64,000 nt of DNA, from the NCBI RefSeq assembly GCF_001411555.2, contig NC_049901.1:12968681-13032680 (forward strand). The letters are read 5' to 3'. A program made the position numbers and the translations under genes. Source of the DNA: Juglans regia. Lineage: Eukaryota; Streptophyta; Magnoliopsida; Fagales; Juglandaceae. Below are positions 12,065 to 23,151 of this stretch, one piece after another. Numbering within the stretch: position 1 is the first letter of the stretch; each line of letters opens with the position of its first letter. The notes under the pieces are model-generated. The model was given only the letters and a program-made list of their open reading frames with translations, did no database searches and had not been told where the DNA came from.

Positions 12065-12171
12065 TGTTAGAGTTTTATTAAAACTTCACACACCGATATC
12101 CCTATGGGTTTATAATTGTTCGAATATATCTCTTAATTAATGAGCAATAGTATGACACAAATACCTATAGA
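12065..12171 (+). repeat. Truncated 3' LTR
   Basis: It starts TGTTAGAGTTTTATT right after the polypurine tract (about 12050-12064) and matches the first part of the 5' LTR. Similarity ends abruptly at ACACAAATACCT, where unrelated sequence begins. Confidence 0.75.
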
Positions 12172-12608
12172 ACATAAGAGTACTACCAATTATCACGAAA
12201 TATCATAGATCATATATAAATCTACGTCATAACTTCAAAATCCACTTAATTCATTCCTAATTTCTACAAATAAAACTGTACAAAATATAAGATTTTTTTC
12301 TCATGAACAAGATGCATCATCAATCTTAAAACTGAAGGTTCCTAACCTCATATTTAGAAACTTCCTTACCTTAAGCACTAAAACTCTTTCACGTAGTAGG
12401 TACACTTAGACATGCATATATCTAAAACTTTTTCATTCATAATTTTTATTAAAACAATAAAATAGTAGCAGTTAAATATACTTACTTCAGAGTAGGATAT
12501 GTCTTGGGGAGACTTCGGCCTAGGATTGTTTTCTTCTTTTCTAAAAATTCTTACTTTCTTTATTTTTTCCTCTTTTATTTTAGAAAAGTCTACAGAGTCT
12601 TCGACCTG

Positions 12609-12622
12609 GGCTCTGATACCAA
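12609..12622 (-). other. Primer-binding site, minus strand
   Basis: The plus-strand text GGCTCTGATACCAA is the reverse complement of TTGGTATCAGAGCC, the tRNA-Met-type primer site. It lies two bases from the LTR edge at 12625. Confidence 0.8.
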
Positions 12623-13348
12623 CTTGTAACCACCCCTTTCTGCAGGCTAGGGATGTCATATATTTTCATAAAAATAGCTCGGCAAAAGCATTTATTAAGA
12701 ATTTCTCGAACTTTGTATAATAAAAATCATAACTTAAAATCTTCGTACTTGATTTAGGCCACTGTCACGCCTCCTAGACTAAGTCTCATCTTGCAGCTCT
12801 AACTTCATAACTATTCTAACTTAGGGTGGTTTAAAAATATAAAACAACTAAAATAAGTCGATAACTCAGTAAGAAACCCATAATGTAAACATTCTTAACA
12901 TAAGATTTTTTATAAAATATTTCATACTGAGAACTTGAAATCATGACTGTGTATACTATGACATGCATGACTTATTTTAGCTTATCTGACTTATCTTATT
13001 AGTTCACACACTTAACCCTGCATGCAAAGTTGTACACCAACCTACATCCTGTGGCCGCAAGAGGAGTCTCTAATATTATTCTAGCAAACAATGGTGGACC
13101 ACGCTTAGTTTCGTGGCTTGCACATCCACTCATAAATTGTAATGGTACTATGCATCTAAATGGTTATCTTATCAAATTGTTCTTATCTTACACTTGATCT
13201 TTTGAAAGCTTATATGTCTTATGTAACATGAGATGCATGATATACATAATACATAACAATAATATGCGAAATGAAATATAATGAATGACGTGCTTGCAAA
13301 TTTCATGACATACATGGTACATAAATATTAGCTTCCAAATAATTAGGT

Positions 13349-13350
<2 letters not shown>

Positions 13351-13387
<37 letters not shown>
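13351..13387. repeat. (AAT)n microsatellite
   Basis: About 12 uninterrupted AAT units inside the minus-strand LTR. The minus-strand poly-Leu reading frame across it is an artefact. Confidence 0.95.
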
Positions 13388-13391
<4 letters not shown>

Positions 13392-15188
13392 TAATATAAC
13401 TCGCTAACATATAATAATCTTAATTTATGATCAAGTTACTTACTTTGTAGTGCTAATCCAATATTTTTTAGGGCTCAATTGATTTCCTTTCATGGGCTCA
13501 GCGCTAGCTAGAGAGAGAAATAGATTAACCGATAGTTTGAGAGAAAACAAACGTGAGAGAGAAGGAGAGAGAGAAAACGTGAAGGATGCTGTGAGAGGAA
13601 TGAGGAAATCGGCTATTGGCGTGGTAAACATGGGACACGCATGGTGTTGGACTGTGTATCTAGGGTTTGGCCACTGTACTTACGGAGGTTTATGATTTTT
13701 TCTAAATAACACATGGAAGAGAGATATTTATAGAGAGAATTGGGAGAGGGTGCCACGAGTTTAAGTTGGGCTCGGTTAATACATGTAGTGACACTAATTT
13801 GCTGAACACTCAGTCATGATCATCTAAGAATAGAGTTTGAATTTAAAAACATGATCTAATAGTTCATTCAATGTAGGATTGGCAATGAATGAGACTGTGT
13901 ATGGGACTTCAATCAGTGATGATTTCAAATTGAAATAAATTTCTAATGGTCGATCTTTAAATTCTAAAAGGAGTTCTAACTCGTTCAATAATAAATGAGA
14001 GTTAACCTAATTATTGAACCTAATTAAAACTCCTAATCAACTTCAATAATTTATTACTCATGGGCTTATACAATATGACCCATTAAATATAATTTAAGCC
14101 CAATAAAAATTTTCAATATTTTGACCTTAGAATTATTGGGCCAATTTGTTACATAACTACTTGAGAGTCAGCCCTAACCTAGCTAGCAGTGCTTCGTACT
14201 CCACTTCGTTGTTGGTGGTTTTAAATGCCAGTCTGATGATGTAGTTGTGCTCTTCTATGGCATTTGTAACAATATACACCCAAACTTCCTCTCCATCCCC
14301 ACAAAATGAACCGTCGACAAAGACCTACTAGGATTTCATGGCAGTTGCATCTCGGACCTCTTCCAGGAATCTGGTGAGCTGTATGACTAAGTCCACCAAC
14401 ACTTACCCTTTGATAGCGTTCATGGGGACGTATTCGATGTTGAACTCGCTCAGCTCCATTGTCCAATTCATCAGACGGCTTGAGACATTTGATCAGTGCA
14501 AGATCTTCTTCAGAGTGGTTTTGGCCAGAACCTGTATTGGGTGTGCCTTGAAATATGGTCTAAGGCAGGCAATCAATACTAGGGCGAAGGCAAGTTGGTC
14601 CATGAGGGGGTATCTTGTCTCCGCTCCTCGAAAGGCTCAGCTGGTGTAGTAAATTGGCTTTTAGAAACCTTTCAAATCTCGTACCAAGGCCGCGAAGATT
14701 GCATGCAGGGAGACAGACAGATACAAGTTCAAGGTTTTCTCCTTATTTAGCTTGGCTGAATTGTGGTAGGCTGGTGAGGTATTGCTTGAAGGACTCGAAT
14801 GCTTGGTCAAACTTGCCGTTCCAAGTCTGCGCCTTCAGCAAGACTTGTTCGTCAACCTGGACACGAAGCGATTAAGGGCTGCCACCCGACTGACGAGTCT
14901 CTAGACATAGATATTGTTCCGTGATAGGGCCATGTTGAGTATGGCTGCCACCTTCTCGAGGTTGGCCTCTATCCCTCACTCAGAAACCATGAAACCTAAG
15001 AACTTTTTGGATTCGACACCAAAGGCGCACTTTGCCGGATTAAGCTTCATCTAGTAGCGTTGTAGCACCGCCAATGCCTCGCACAGGTTGGTCAAGTGTT
15101 GCTCAAGGGTCTTACTCTTAACAAGCAAGTCGTCTACATAAACTTTCATGTTTCACCTTATCTGTTCTTTGAACATGTGGTTGACCAG

Positions 15189-15557
15189 TCACTGATAAGT
15201 AGCCCCTGCATTTTTCAGACCAAAAGGCATGGCGGTGTAGCAATACAGCCCCCTGTCGGTGATAAACGATGTTTTGTCCTTGTCATCAAGGTTCATGTGC
15301 ATTTGGTTATATCCTGAATAAACATCCATGAAACTCAGCATGCGATGGCCCGCAGTGGAGTCCACTATAAAGTCGATTCGGGGAAGAGGAAAACTGTCTT
15401 TTGGGCAAGCCTTGACTATGGCCTTGGGGTAGTTAAGGTCTATGGGAGTCAACTCAAGTGCCTCGTTTGGCTCCACTTGTTGTGAGGGCTTGCTCATCCC
15501 TGATCTCATCTTCTCCTGTAGCAAGCTTAGGGGGAGGCAACGGAATGTTGTCACCAC
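15189..15557 (-). pseudogene. Gypsy reverse transcriptase fragment
   Basis: This 122-codon open piece shows FPLPRIDFIVDSTAGHRMLS, FMDVYSGYNQ and MPFGLKNAGATYQ, the signature blocks of plant Ty3/gypsy reverse transcriptases, including the first catalytic Asp in the FMD motif. Downstream (toward lower coordinates) the frame breaks before the YxDD box. The upstream part of the domain is in another frame. It would have copied genomic RNA into DNA in cytoplasmic particles; it is not functional here. Confidence 0.85.
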
Positions 15558-15630
15558 CTGGGACTTCTACCATGTGGACGCCCCCTTTCATCGGCTTCAA
15601 CTCTTGCACATAGCCCTCATTTGCCAACAC

Positions 15631-16590
15631 CTACTCACCCCGAATCTTCACCACCCCCATGGCCGTTGGGAACTTCATCTTCAGATGGTAAGTTGAAATG
15701 ACCACCTTCACGTAATTGAGGGTGGGCCACCCAAGTATGACATTATACAACAAGTGGGCCTTTACCACTATAAAGTCAGCCATGGTAGAGGTTGTGTTAG
15801 TGGCATTGCCAGCCAAGATTGAAAGGGTGATGGTTCCCACTAGTTGCACCATGTCTCCCAAGAATCCTTTTAACGGCATAGGCATCGATCGCAGGCGGGC
15901 AAGATCAATCTCCATCTGGGTGACGGCATCCCAGAGGAAAATAACCGCGGAGCTGCTGTTATCTACAAAGATCCTTCTGGTGGTGAAGTTGGCCACAAGC
16001 ATGGTCACCACCAAGGCGTCATCGTGGGGGTAGAGAACCCCTTCTTCGTCAGCTTTTCCATAAGAGATGTTCGACGCGATCGTACTCCTTTGCTTGGTTA
16101 GGTGGTGATTGGCCCAATATACTTCCTCAAATCCCGCCCTCCTAGCGTGTGCCTTCCTAATGGAGGAGGTCGAGCCACCACCAGCAAACCCTCTGGCAAT
16201 GGTCCTGATCAAGCCCAGGGGCGCCCTCACAGGGTGGCATCCAAAGACGGTCCTATAGGGGCCTTTCCTCCACCCACCACCTTCTTCACTCCTTTTTGAC
16301 ATGTCATACCTTCCCTTACTTTGCTCCCGCTCCTCTCTCCGATCGGTATGGTGCTGAGGGGGGCAATACTCTAGCATTCTTTGTCCTGGTCTAAGGGAGG
16401 TGCAGTCTGCAGTGTGGCAATACTCTATTCCGGTTGTTGGCTTCCCAACTGGTTGGTTTGCCCTCATCCTATATAGACAACGTAACCTTATCTTATCGAG
16501 GTCCGAGGCCTCTCGAGATGGACGCCTCATCCCGCCTCCTATCCTGCAGGCTCTGCTTGGCCTTCTCAGGAGCTTTAGTTTACCCGACAC
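15631..16590 (-). pseudogene. Gypsy gag/protease segment, active site altered
   Basis: This is a 319-codon open stretch. Residues 1-40 are the basic end of gag (KLKLLRRPSRA), and residues 150-319 are the protease region with PHDDALVVTMLVANFTTRR, then D210-N-S-S, LARLRSMPMPLKGF and STYHLKMKFPTAMG. Plant gypsy proteases carry D-N-G-S at the active site. The Gly is Ser here, which by itself should impair the aspartic protease. The open length is notable for a dead element but both flanking domains are frameshifted. Confidence 0.75.
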
Positions 16591-16754
16591 CTTGGCTTTC
16601 TTGTATACATGTTCTAGCTCCGTCTTTTTGGGCTCGGTTAAGGCTCGAAGTGTGTCTTCGGAATTGATAATGTCATCCTTCTAATCCATGAACTCCTGTA
16701 GTGTGGTGGGGTTCTTCTAGTCAACTCTGCCATGAATTGGTTTAGGGGCCACAT

Positions 16755-17886
16755 GTGGTGCCCTCGACCCCCCCACGTGTGATTTGGAAGGAGTCGCGAC
16801 ATCAAGGTGCTGACCGCATGGATCACACACCCCAAGCGCAACGTGAAAGCAAGTGTCTACAAACATGTAACTTAAAAGTATACAGTTATAAACACAGCGG
16901 AGAAGTAAAAATGGGTAGTCTGAACTGCTATGAGTATCAAAAATTCAATTTACAAACTCCAACAAAATAATCCATAAATTAATACAGTCATCCGACTAGA
17001 TAATAGAAAGCAACATCACAACAACAACATAAGGAAGAAGTTCCCAGGTCTTCACCCAGGTGGGGCCAGTCTTTCAAGCTCATGACCGTCCTTTGCATCC
17101 AAGTCAATAGTTATGCGAAGCAGAACTACAAGTGGGGATACCACAGTGAGATATCGCAATATCAACAAATAAAACTAATAGAATGACACCCAAAAAATAC
17201 AAACATAGGAAATATAAACATTTCACAGCAAAGGAAAAATTCGAGATCTTTCTACCTTATCAAAAATTTAACAATACCAATTTCTATCTCAATAATTATA
17301 GAAAATGCCACGCACGCCAAAAATCCACATTTCCATCCATTTTATCATTGTATGCACCATGGTCACCCCTAGGGGCAATCCGCACACCCTAACTCCCTTT
17401 GTCACACCACGAGTAACGACCGTGCAAGTGACTTCGTAACGAGTGATGCCCAGCTTCGTGCACGGTGCATACGTGACCAGGCATCCTCTAGCTTTCACCA
17501 ACAGAGAGGCCATGGAGTCGGCAATAGAGCGTTACCGTCTCGTCCCAACCAGTTATCACCTGACAACAATCCAGGAGATTTCACTCAGTTTTACACACTC
17601 TTGAGTGACCAGAAAAGCTCCACTTAGATAATACCCCATCTCGACTTAGGATCGTGATACGCACACCCATAAAACAGAGCACAATTAACAAATCATAACA
17701 ATCAATACCAATAAAAATGTACATGCATGACAAGTAGTTATTGGATGGCATGGCATAATACAACCAAGCAGCATACAGTTCATCATACAGACATCACAGT
17801 TGTCACAGTCCCAACAATTTCATAATTTCCAAACTACATGCGATTCGCAATGCTCTACCCGACCCTAGGCCTACATTCATCACCAA
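16755..17886. other. LTR-like debris
   Basis: The gypsy gag similarity stops at GGGGCCACA and a TGTGGTGCCCTCGACCCC start follows, like the TGTAACGCCCC-type ends of other plant LTRs. Short LTR-style text with CACGAGTAACGACCG and other GC-rich phrases continues to about 17570. I cannot find the matching end or a TSD. Confidence 0.35.
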
Positions 17887-18272
17887 CTACATTAATATAA
17901 CCCAAATAAGCATTCTCGCACCAATGTCATCCAACATTTGTTTCATATCCTCTTCATATTCATCACTAACAACCTCTGGATGTACATCTTCATCAATGTC
18001 TTCTTCTTCGTGTTGAGACTCGAATGACGTTGGATATGGTTCTCCGTGTAAGACCCAATCAGTATAATCTTTGTCAATACCTTTGAAAAACAAATGTTCT
18101 CTCACCAAGTCTATCTTTTGAGAATGCAAATTCTTACATTCTCAGCATGGATTAATACTATCGTCACTATCAACTTTACAAGATGTGAACTTCAAAAACT
18201 TCTTAACACATTCAGCATATATATTGTAATCTTTACCCAACCAATCTCTAACTCGCATCCAACTCTTATCCA
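17887..18272 (-). pseudogene. CACTA (En/Spm) transposase-associated domain
   Basis: From an ATG at 18272 the minus strand reads MDKSWMRVRDWLGKDY, then KKFLKFTSCK, a C..C pair with one in-frame stop, then LVREHLFFKGIDKDYTDWV and LHGEPYPTSFES. This is the N-terminal zinc-binding 'transposase-associated' module that precedes the main transposase in plant CACTA elements. The acidic tail after it is also usual. The catalytic TNP2-type domain is missing. An in-frame stop between the Cys residues makes it a fossil. Confidence 0.85.
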
Positions 18273-18790
18273 TGTCTAATGCCCAATTACAAACAGTCAC
18301 GTGCATCAACAAACAAGAATTTATCTAACATATTGTGCAATTTCTTCCTTTCACCAGATAGTTGGTCCAATTCAATTCGGGATTGTAAGATCATAATCAC
18401 AAACCTACAACCTATTATCTATCACATCCAACAATTTTTTTATATCATCTCCTCTTGGTTCTCCAAATATGCTCATTTGGTCATGTGCACAAACGGGTAA
18501 TACATCGATACACCATAACCGAAACTGCATATCTAGAGAACAATATTGGAAGACTTTACCAAAATCATGATGTCGGACGCAACATATACAGTTCAATAGT
18601 TTTTTTATAATGATCTCATAATCACAAACTGTCCACTTTGGACAATTCAAGGGTTATCAATCAACCGTTCAACATGATTGATAACTCTCGAACGGGTCTA
18701 AGGGTTATTTCAATGGGACATACAACATATGATAATATCAAACAACAACAATGCAAGGTATGAGAATACAAATATACAATACAACAAAAT
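18273..18790. other. Unassigned, probably CACTA debris
   Basis: A minus-strand open stretch (18405-18650, 81 codons, Cys-rich) has no family match I can name. It sits beside the CACTA domain in the same orientation, so it may be another broken piece of that gene. Confidence 0.3.
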
Positions 18791-19300
18791 GTATTTTAAG
18801 TATTATGTATTTTTATTATTGTTTTATACTATTTTGATATTAAATATTAAGTATTTTTTAAGAATATTCTCATTCTAACTATTCTAATTAAATATGTTAA
18901 GAGTTTTTTAGTTACTTTTCTAACTATTACGTCTAGTATTTTTTAAGTATGATTTATTTTCTTAAGTATTAATTATAATTTTTTTTTTTCATTAATTATT
19001 TTTATACTATTCTTATTTTAAGTATTATGTATTTGTACTATTGTTTTATATTATTTTCATATTAAATATTAAGTATTTTTTAAGAATATTCTCATTCTAA
19101 CTATTCTAATTAAATATGTTAAGAGTTTTTTAATATTTGTTTTACTACTATTATGTCTAATATTTTTTAAGTATTTTTTATAATTTAAGTATTATTTATT
19201 TTTTAAGTATTAATTATAATTTTTTCATTAATTATTTTTTTATACTATTCTTACTTTAAGCATTATGTATTTTTATTATTGTTTTATACTATTTTCAATT
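18791..19300. repeat. ~225-235-bp AT-rich tandem repeat, 2.2 copies
   Basis: Units start near 18793 and 19018, with a partial third near 19254. Shared phrases are TTAAGTATTATGTATTT, ATTAAATATTAAGTATTTT and TAATTAAATATGTTAAGAG. Non-coding. Confidence 0.85.
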
Positions 19301-20139
19301 GGCATATATAAATCAGGAGTACAAATGTTCGAACGCATAGAAGTCTGTTCGAACAGAAAAAATCGTTTGAAAGGAAAATTAAAGTGTTCGAACGATCACA
19401 AGTTTGCAAAAACGAGAATCTAGACGCGAAACAGAGGCAAAACACAAACTCAAAAATCAACTCAAAGATCAATTCACAATAGAGATAAATACACAAATAA
19501 ATCATTTATATACGCAAAACACGAACATACCTTCAAAGAATTAATGTGCAACTCCAAACACTTCAATAAACACATACACAATATAATGAAAACCATACCT
19601 TTAATCAATACAAGTGTGCTGCCCTCTTTGTAATGTGCATAAAATGAATGATTGTTGGAAGAAAATGGAGGATTTTGGAGAGGAAAATTTGATTGAAAGT
19701 TGGGTTGAATGAGAAGAATGTTGAAATGAGGGATTGACAGCAGTTGGGAGGGTTTTATGGATTTTTGAACCTATTATGACGTACATAAGTCAATGTAATA
19801 AGTTCCCTTGCACGAAACAGCGTTGTGCTATTTAATGTACAATTTATTACGGCGGAATAATTTATCACCAGGGCGACCTTTTTATGTCAGTAAGCTTTCG
19901 AATGACAATATTTGGCAGTCAAACGTGAAAAATTCATTGAGCAGCAAACTTTTCCCGCTTGAAATTTTTCATAGAAGCGTTTGAACAGTATATGTGTACA
20001 TTAATCTTAAGCGTTTGAACGTTTTTCTGCGGGTAAATGTTTCGCAGGAGTCCCTCCAAATGGCTCGAACGTACTTCCTTTTGGCAAAATCCGTTTCAAT
20101 ATTTACATGACGTTCTAACGGTTTGATGCTTCGTTGAAA

Positions 20140-20560
20140 CGGTAATGATAGATATTAAAATATACTATAATGATTATAGTTATACTATAATGAGAAGTAT
20201 TAGTATATAGTATATAGTAACCTTAAGTGTTAGTAATCTATAGTATTACTAATACTATATTATTATTATATTAATATATAGTATTACTAACACTATAGTA
20301 TATAAATATATACTATGTAGATATAATATATAATATATAATATATAATACATAGTTATATAGTGTATAATACTATTATATCGTGATTGAGGGGCATACAC
20401 ATTCGATATAGTTTATATTGTATACAATTATATAATATATCTTTATTATAGTTATATAGTATATATATTATTATATACTATCATATAATATATAGTTATT
20501 ATATAATATATAGCTATTAGTATAGTATATATTACTATATTATATTTGAAATGAGTTTAA
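20140..20560. repeat. AT-rich (TATA)n low-complexity block
   Basis: Over 400 bp of nearly pure A/T built from TATAGTATATA and ATTACTATA-type phrases with many short palindromes. It is followed by GAGGGGCACTA phrases at about 20582 and 20612. Nothing coding. Confidence 0.8.
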
Positions 20561-21479
20561 ACAAATATGCAATGTGCAAATTGAGGGGCACTATATGCAA
20601 TATGCAAATTGAGGGGCACTAACGTTCGAACTCTTATATACCGCATTCGAACACCCAATCGAATAGAAAACCGTTTGAACAAAGGAATTTAACATTGGAA
20701 TGCTGCATAAATGTGTTCGAACGTATCTACACTATAAGAGGCGCTTGTTTCTCGATCGATTGAACCAATTCATTTTATATGTTCAAAACTCAAAAATCAA
20801 TCGAGTGCATGCCGTATCACCGCTATCGCCAACCATTAGTATAACTATTCAAAAGGTACATTTTTTCTTCCGTTTAAATGTATTTTTTTGGTTATTTTCA
20901 TTTATTTTGAAAAAAAATAGAAAACTCATATAATTTATAGATTTAGTATTCTAGGGCTAGAAAACACAAAGTCGGAATGCGTCTATGCAATTTTTGACCT
21001 TGTGTGTGAATTATTTGTGGAAGAAACGAAACGAATCAGTGGATTCCTTTCGTTTCAATCACTACTAAGTCGACTCAGCCATTGCTTAGCTCGATCCAGA
21101 TTCCGTTCAAACGGTTAGAGCTCCAAGTGTCAGAATCTCAAATGGTTAGGATACCGCTTGACCATCTATTAAGATGACGTTCGAACATAAAATGACGTTC
21201 AACCGCATTCGAACGTATTACTGACATGTTTTAATTTCAAACGGTTGGAAAACATTTGAACACTTTTGTTTCCGTTCGAACGTATGTAACATTGTGCAAA
21301 CAATTAATTTAAATTGCATTGTGGCATTAGAATGCCTTGTAATTCGATCGAACGCTTAAGAGTAAAACAATTTTAAATTATTTTAGTCATTATATAATTT
21401 TGTCACTATTTTATATTTGATATTTTATAACTCATTTTCTTAATTTTGTTATTTAAATTTTAGGTTGAAAGTGTCTTCT

Positions 21480-22659
21480 ATGGGAAGGAAGGGTAGCAGA
21501 TCAAGGCCAAATACTTTCTCTAGTACTAGTGGCAATACATTTACAAGCTGGACAATGTTATTGGAGCATCGGGTGAAGATCTCTGACTTTCAGGATCTTT
21601 TCTGGGAGGGGCATTCCTTGGCGTCTGTCTTTGTGGAGTGCGGTTGGACACCAATTCTAGACCATTGGGATGAGACGTTCCACCTCATACATACATCGAC
21701 ATCGACATCGACATCATGGCTCTAGTCGAGATGCTGATGATGCATATACGATCACTGTATGGGGAGCAATATTTATATTTTCAGCAAATAGACTTGCTAA
21801 TATCATCAACATCCAACGTTTGCAAACTGCATATTCGAACGTGGTACCAAGTGAATCTACAACTGATGGGGAGACGGCTGAGGATGAGAGCTCTGATAGA
21901 GATGATATCAATGGCCACACGGATCATGAGGTCAGACAGTTAGTTGTTGGTCCAGATGCTCCTCCCTATGATGGGATGAAGAGCATCAAACGTGCTGATT
22001 TATCTTCTTTTTTCAAAATCATGAACTTGATCATTGTCAACAATATTGATCCGAGGTGGCACAGGACAGAGGTTGGCATTGATCGGACGAAATTTATGAT
22101 ACGGATCACTCATATGGTGCCTATTAACATAGTGGGCTATATATCCAGTAGGATTCGATCAGAGGCTTCCTACGTTAAGAAATATATTTTGCCTTTTGGG
22201 ATCCTCATCACGCGATTTTTACTATAGGCAGGGGTCTTGCCAGATATTACATAGCATGTATGGGAGCCGATTGGACCTATCAACTCCTCCACCCTGTCAC
22301 GGAGTACGGGGCACTCGAGACTTCATCATCGTGCTCCTAGGGATGAGCCGATCGATACTCAAGTCGAAGATGCACACCAGACAGATCATAGAGTATCGGC
22401 TGGTGAGACATCCACATAGCCCAAGGCCTTACGCACTATCACTCCTAAACAGATTGATGATATAATGCGTGCAGAGGTCCGCGTACAGACTTCAAAGATG
22501 GTCGCTACAGTGCGTATGGAGATCCAGACTGCCTTCTCTGAGTTACGTACGGAGATTGATCTCCTGTCTGAGACTCAACTCACGATCTGTACTCGACTGA
22601 CACAGCTAGAGAAATGCCTAACTTCAGTTGAAGATGTGTATAGAGAGTTAGGATCTTAG
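21480..22659 (+). pseudogene. Plant transposon protein (Transposase_32-like) pseudogene
   Basis: A start MGRKGSRSRPN lies at 21480, followed by TSWTMLLEHRVKISDFQDLFW. After one frameshift near 21700 it continues with SSFFKIMNLIIVNNIDPRWH, RTKFMIRITHMVPINIVGYI and KYILPFGILITRFLL. That last block order, ending in a 'P-LIT-' motif, resembles the uncharacterised 'putative plant transposon protein' domain found inside plant DNA elements. Three in-frame stops occur between 22225 and 22420. A C-terminal coiled-coil-like stretch (RAEVRVQTSKMVATVRMEIQ onward) ends at 22659. A short ACATCG repeat (about 21696-21716) encodes Ser-Thr repeats. Function of the family is unknown; this copy is dead. Confidence 0.55.
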
Positions 22660-23151
22660 TATTTTGTATTTTTAATTTATATTTTCTTTTATTTTTGGTA
22701 TGGACAATATGTGATGTTTGGTAAATTTAATTAATTATGAATTAAATCTTTTTTTATATATAAATTAATTGTTAATTTCTATTATATATTCTTTAATTAA
22801 AATTAATATTAGTGTTCGAACAACGCATATACCACTCAAACCAAAAATAACCATTCGAACTCTGTTATCCACGTTTGAACATTGATGATCTACATGTTCG
22901 AACGGTAAAGCGGTATAGTCAAGCAAAAAATCAATTTCCTGTGCTTAGCCCGTCAATTTCTTTACCACATTCGAACTGTTATTTTATTAGGGATGAAATT
23001 TATCGTCCCTACACATACCGTTCGAACGGTCAACATGTTTTAGTTTTTTTTTTACCGAACTCTGAATTTCATCCCTACATCTCATTTTTGGGACAATTTT
23101 TTATTTCATTCCAAACAAAAATCATCCCAAAAACCAAATTTTGTTGTAGAG

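Larger units (their letters stand above)
7107..12171 (+). mobile_element. Non-autonomous copia-type LTR element (LARD-like), 3' LTR truncated
   Basis: The 5' LTR (7107-7477) starts TGTTAAGAG and ends TTTAACA. It is followed two bases later by TGGTATCAGAGC (7480-7491), the standard primer-binding site complementary to initiator tRNA-Met used by plant copia elements. The other end has GGGCCTAGTGGGAGA, a classic polypurine tract, directly before a second LTR start TGTTAGAG at 12065. The first ~107 bp of that LTR match the 5' LTR, after which it is cut off near 12171. The 4.6 kb between holds no recognisable gag or pol but does hold two tandem arrays and a MITE. The element interrupts a monooxygenase relic. 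Confidence 0.8.
12172..14153 (-). mobile_element. LTR retrotransposon fragment: LTR plus primer site and leader
   Basis: On the minus strand an LTR (14153 down to 12625, ends TGTAACA..GTTACA) is followed by the primer site TTGGTATCAGAGCC (12609-12622 on the complement) and then a non-coding, purine-rich leader to about 12172. The other LTR and the pol genes are not in this copy. It abuts the gypsy remnant at 14154 and the truncated copia LTR at 12171, so it probably joined or replaced parts of both. An AAT trinucleotide run lies at about 13351-13387 within the LTR. Confidence 0.65.
14154..16754 (-). mobile_element. Ty3/gypsy remnant (gag end, protease, RT, RNase H)
   Basis: Reading right to left: the C-terminal gag segment (about 16754-16400, with LNQFMAELTRRTP), the protease region (16100-15631), reverse transcriptase (15557-15189 and degraded continuation to about 14500), the WMELSEFNIEYVPM connection (about 14466-14420) and an RNase H with TTNNEVEYEALLA ending at 14154. 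A second RNase H in this position with the NNE.EYEAL signature is typical of the plant Tat/Retand clade. Integrase and LTRs are missing; an LTR fragment abuts at 14153 and another LTR-like start at 16755. Several stops and frameshifts make it inactive. Confidence 0.85.
19320..23151. mobile_element. Probable CACTA-type element body with TTCGAAC subterminal motifs
   Basis: The segment is studded with TTCGAAC, usually within CGTTCGAACG. Copies lie near 19328, 19348, 19387, 20625, 20646, 20717, 21179, 21209, 21277, 21834, 22815, 22855, 22894, 22973 and 23021, with many one-base variants such as CGTTTGAACG. Clustered short motifs near the ends are the known arrangement of CACTA elements, where the element's own protein binds them. 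The right edge reads CAAATTTTGTTGTAGAGTG (to 23151), close to a CACTACAACAAAA terminus in reverse. The left terminus is not found. It encloses the pseudogene at 21480-22659. Confidence 0.5.

Noticed and set aside
13188..13391. Poly-Leu membrane-like protein on the minus strand
   Set aside because: It is a translation of the AAT microsatellite.
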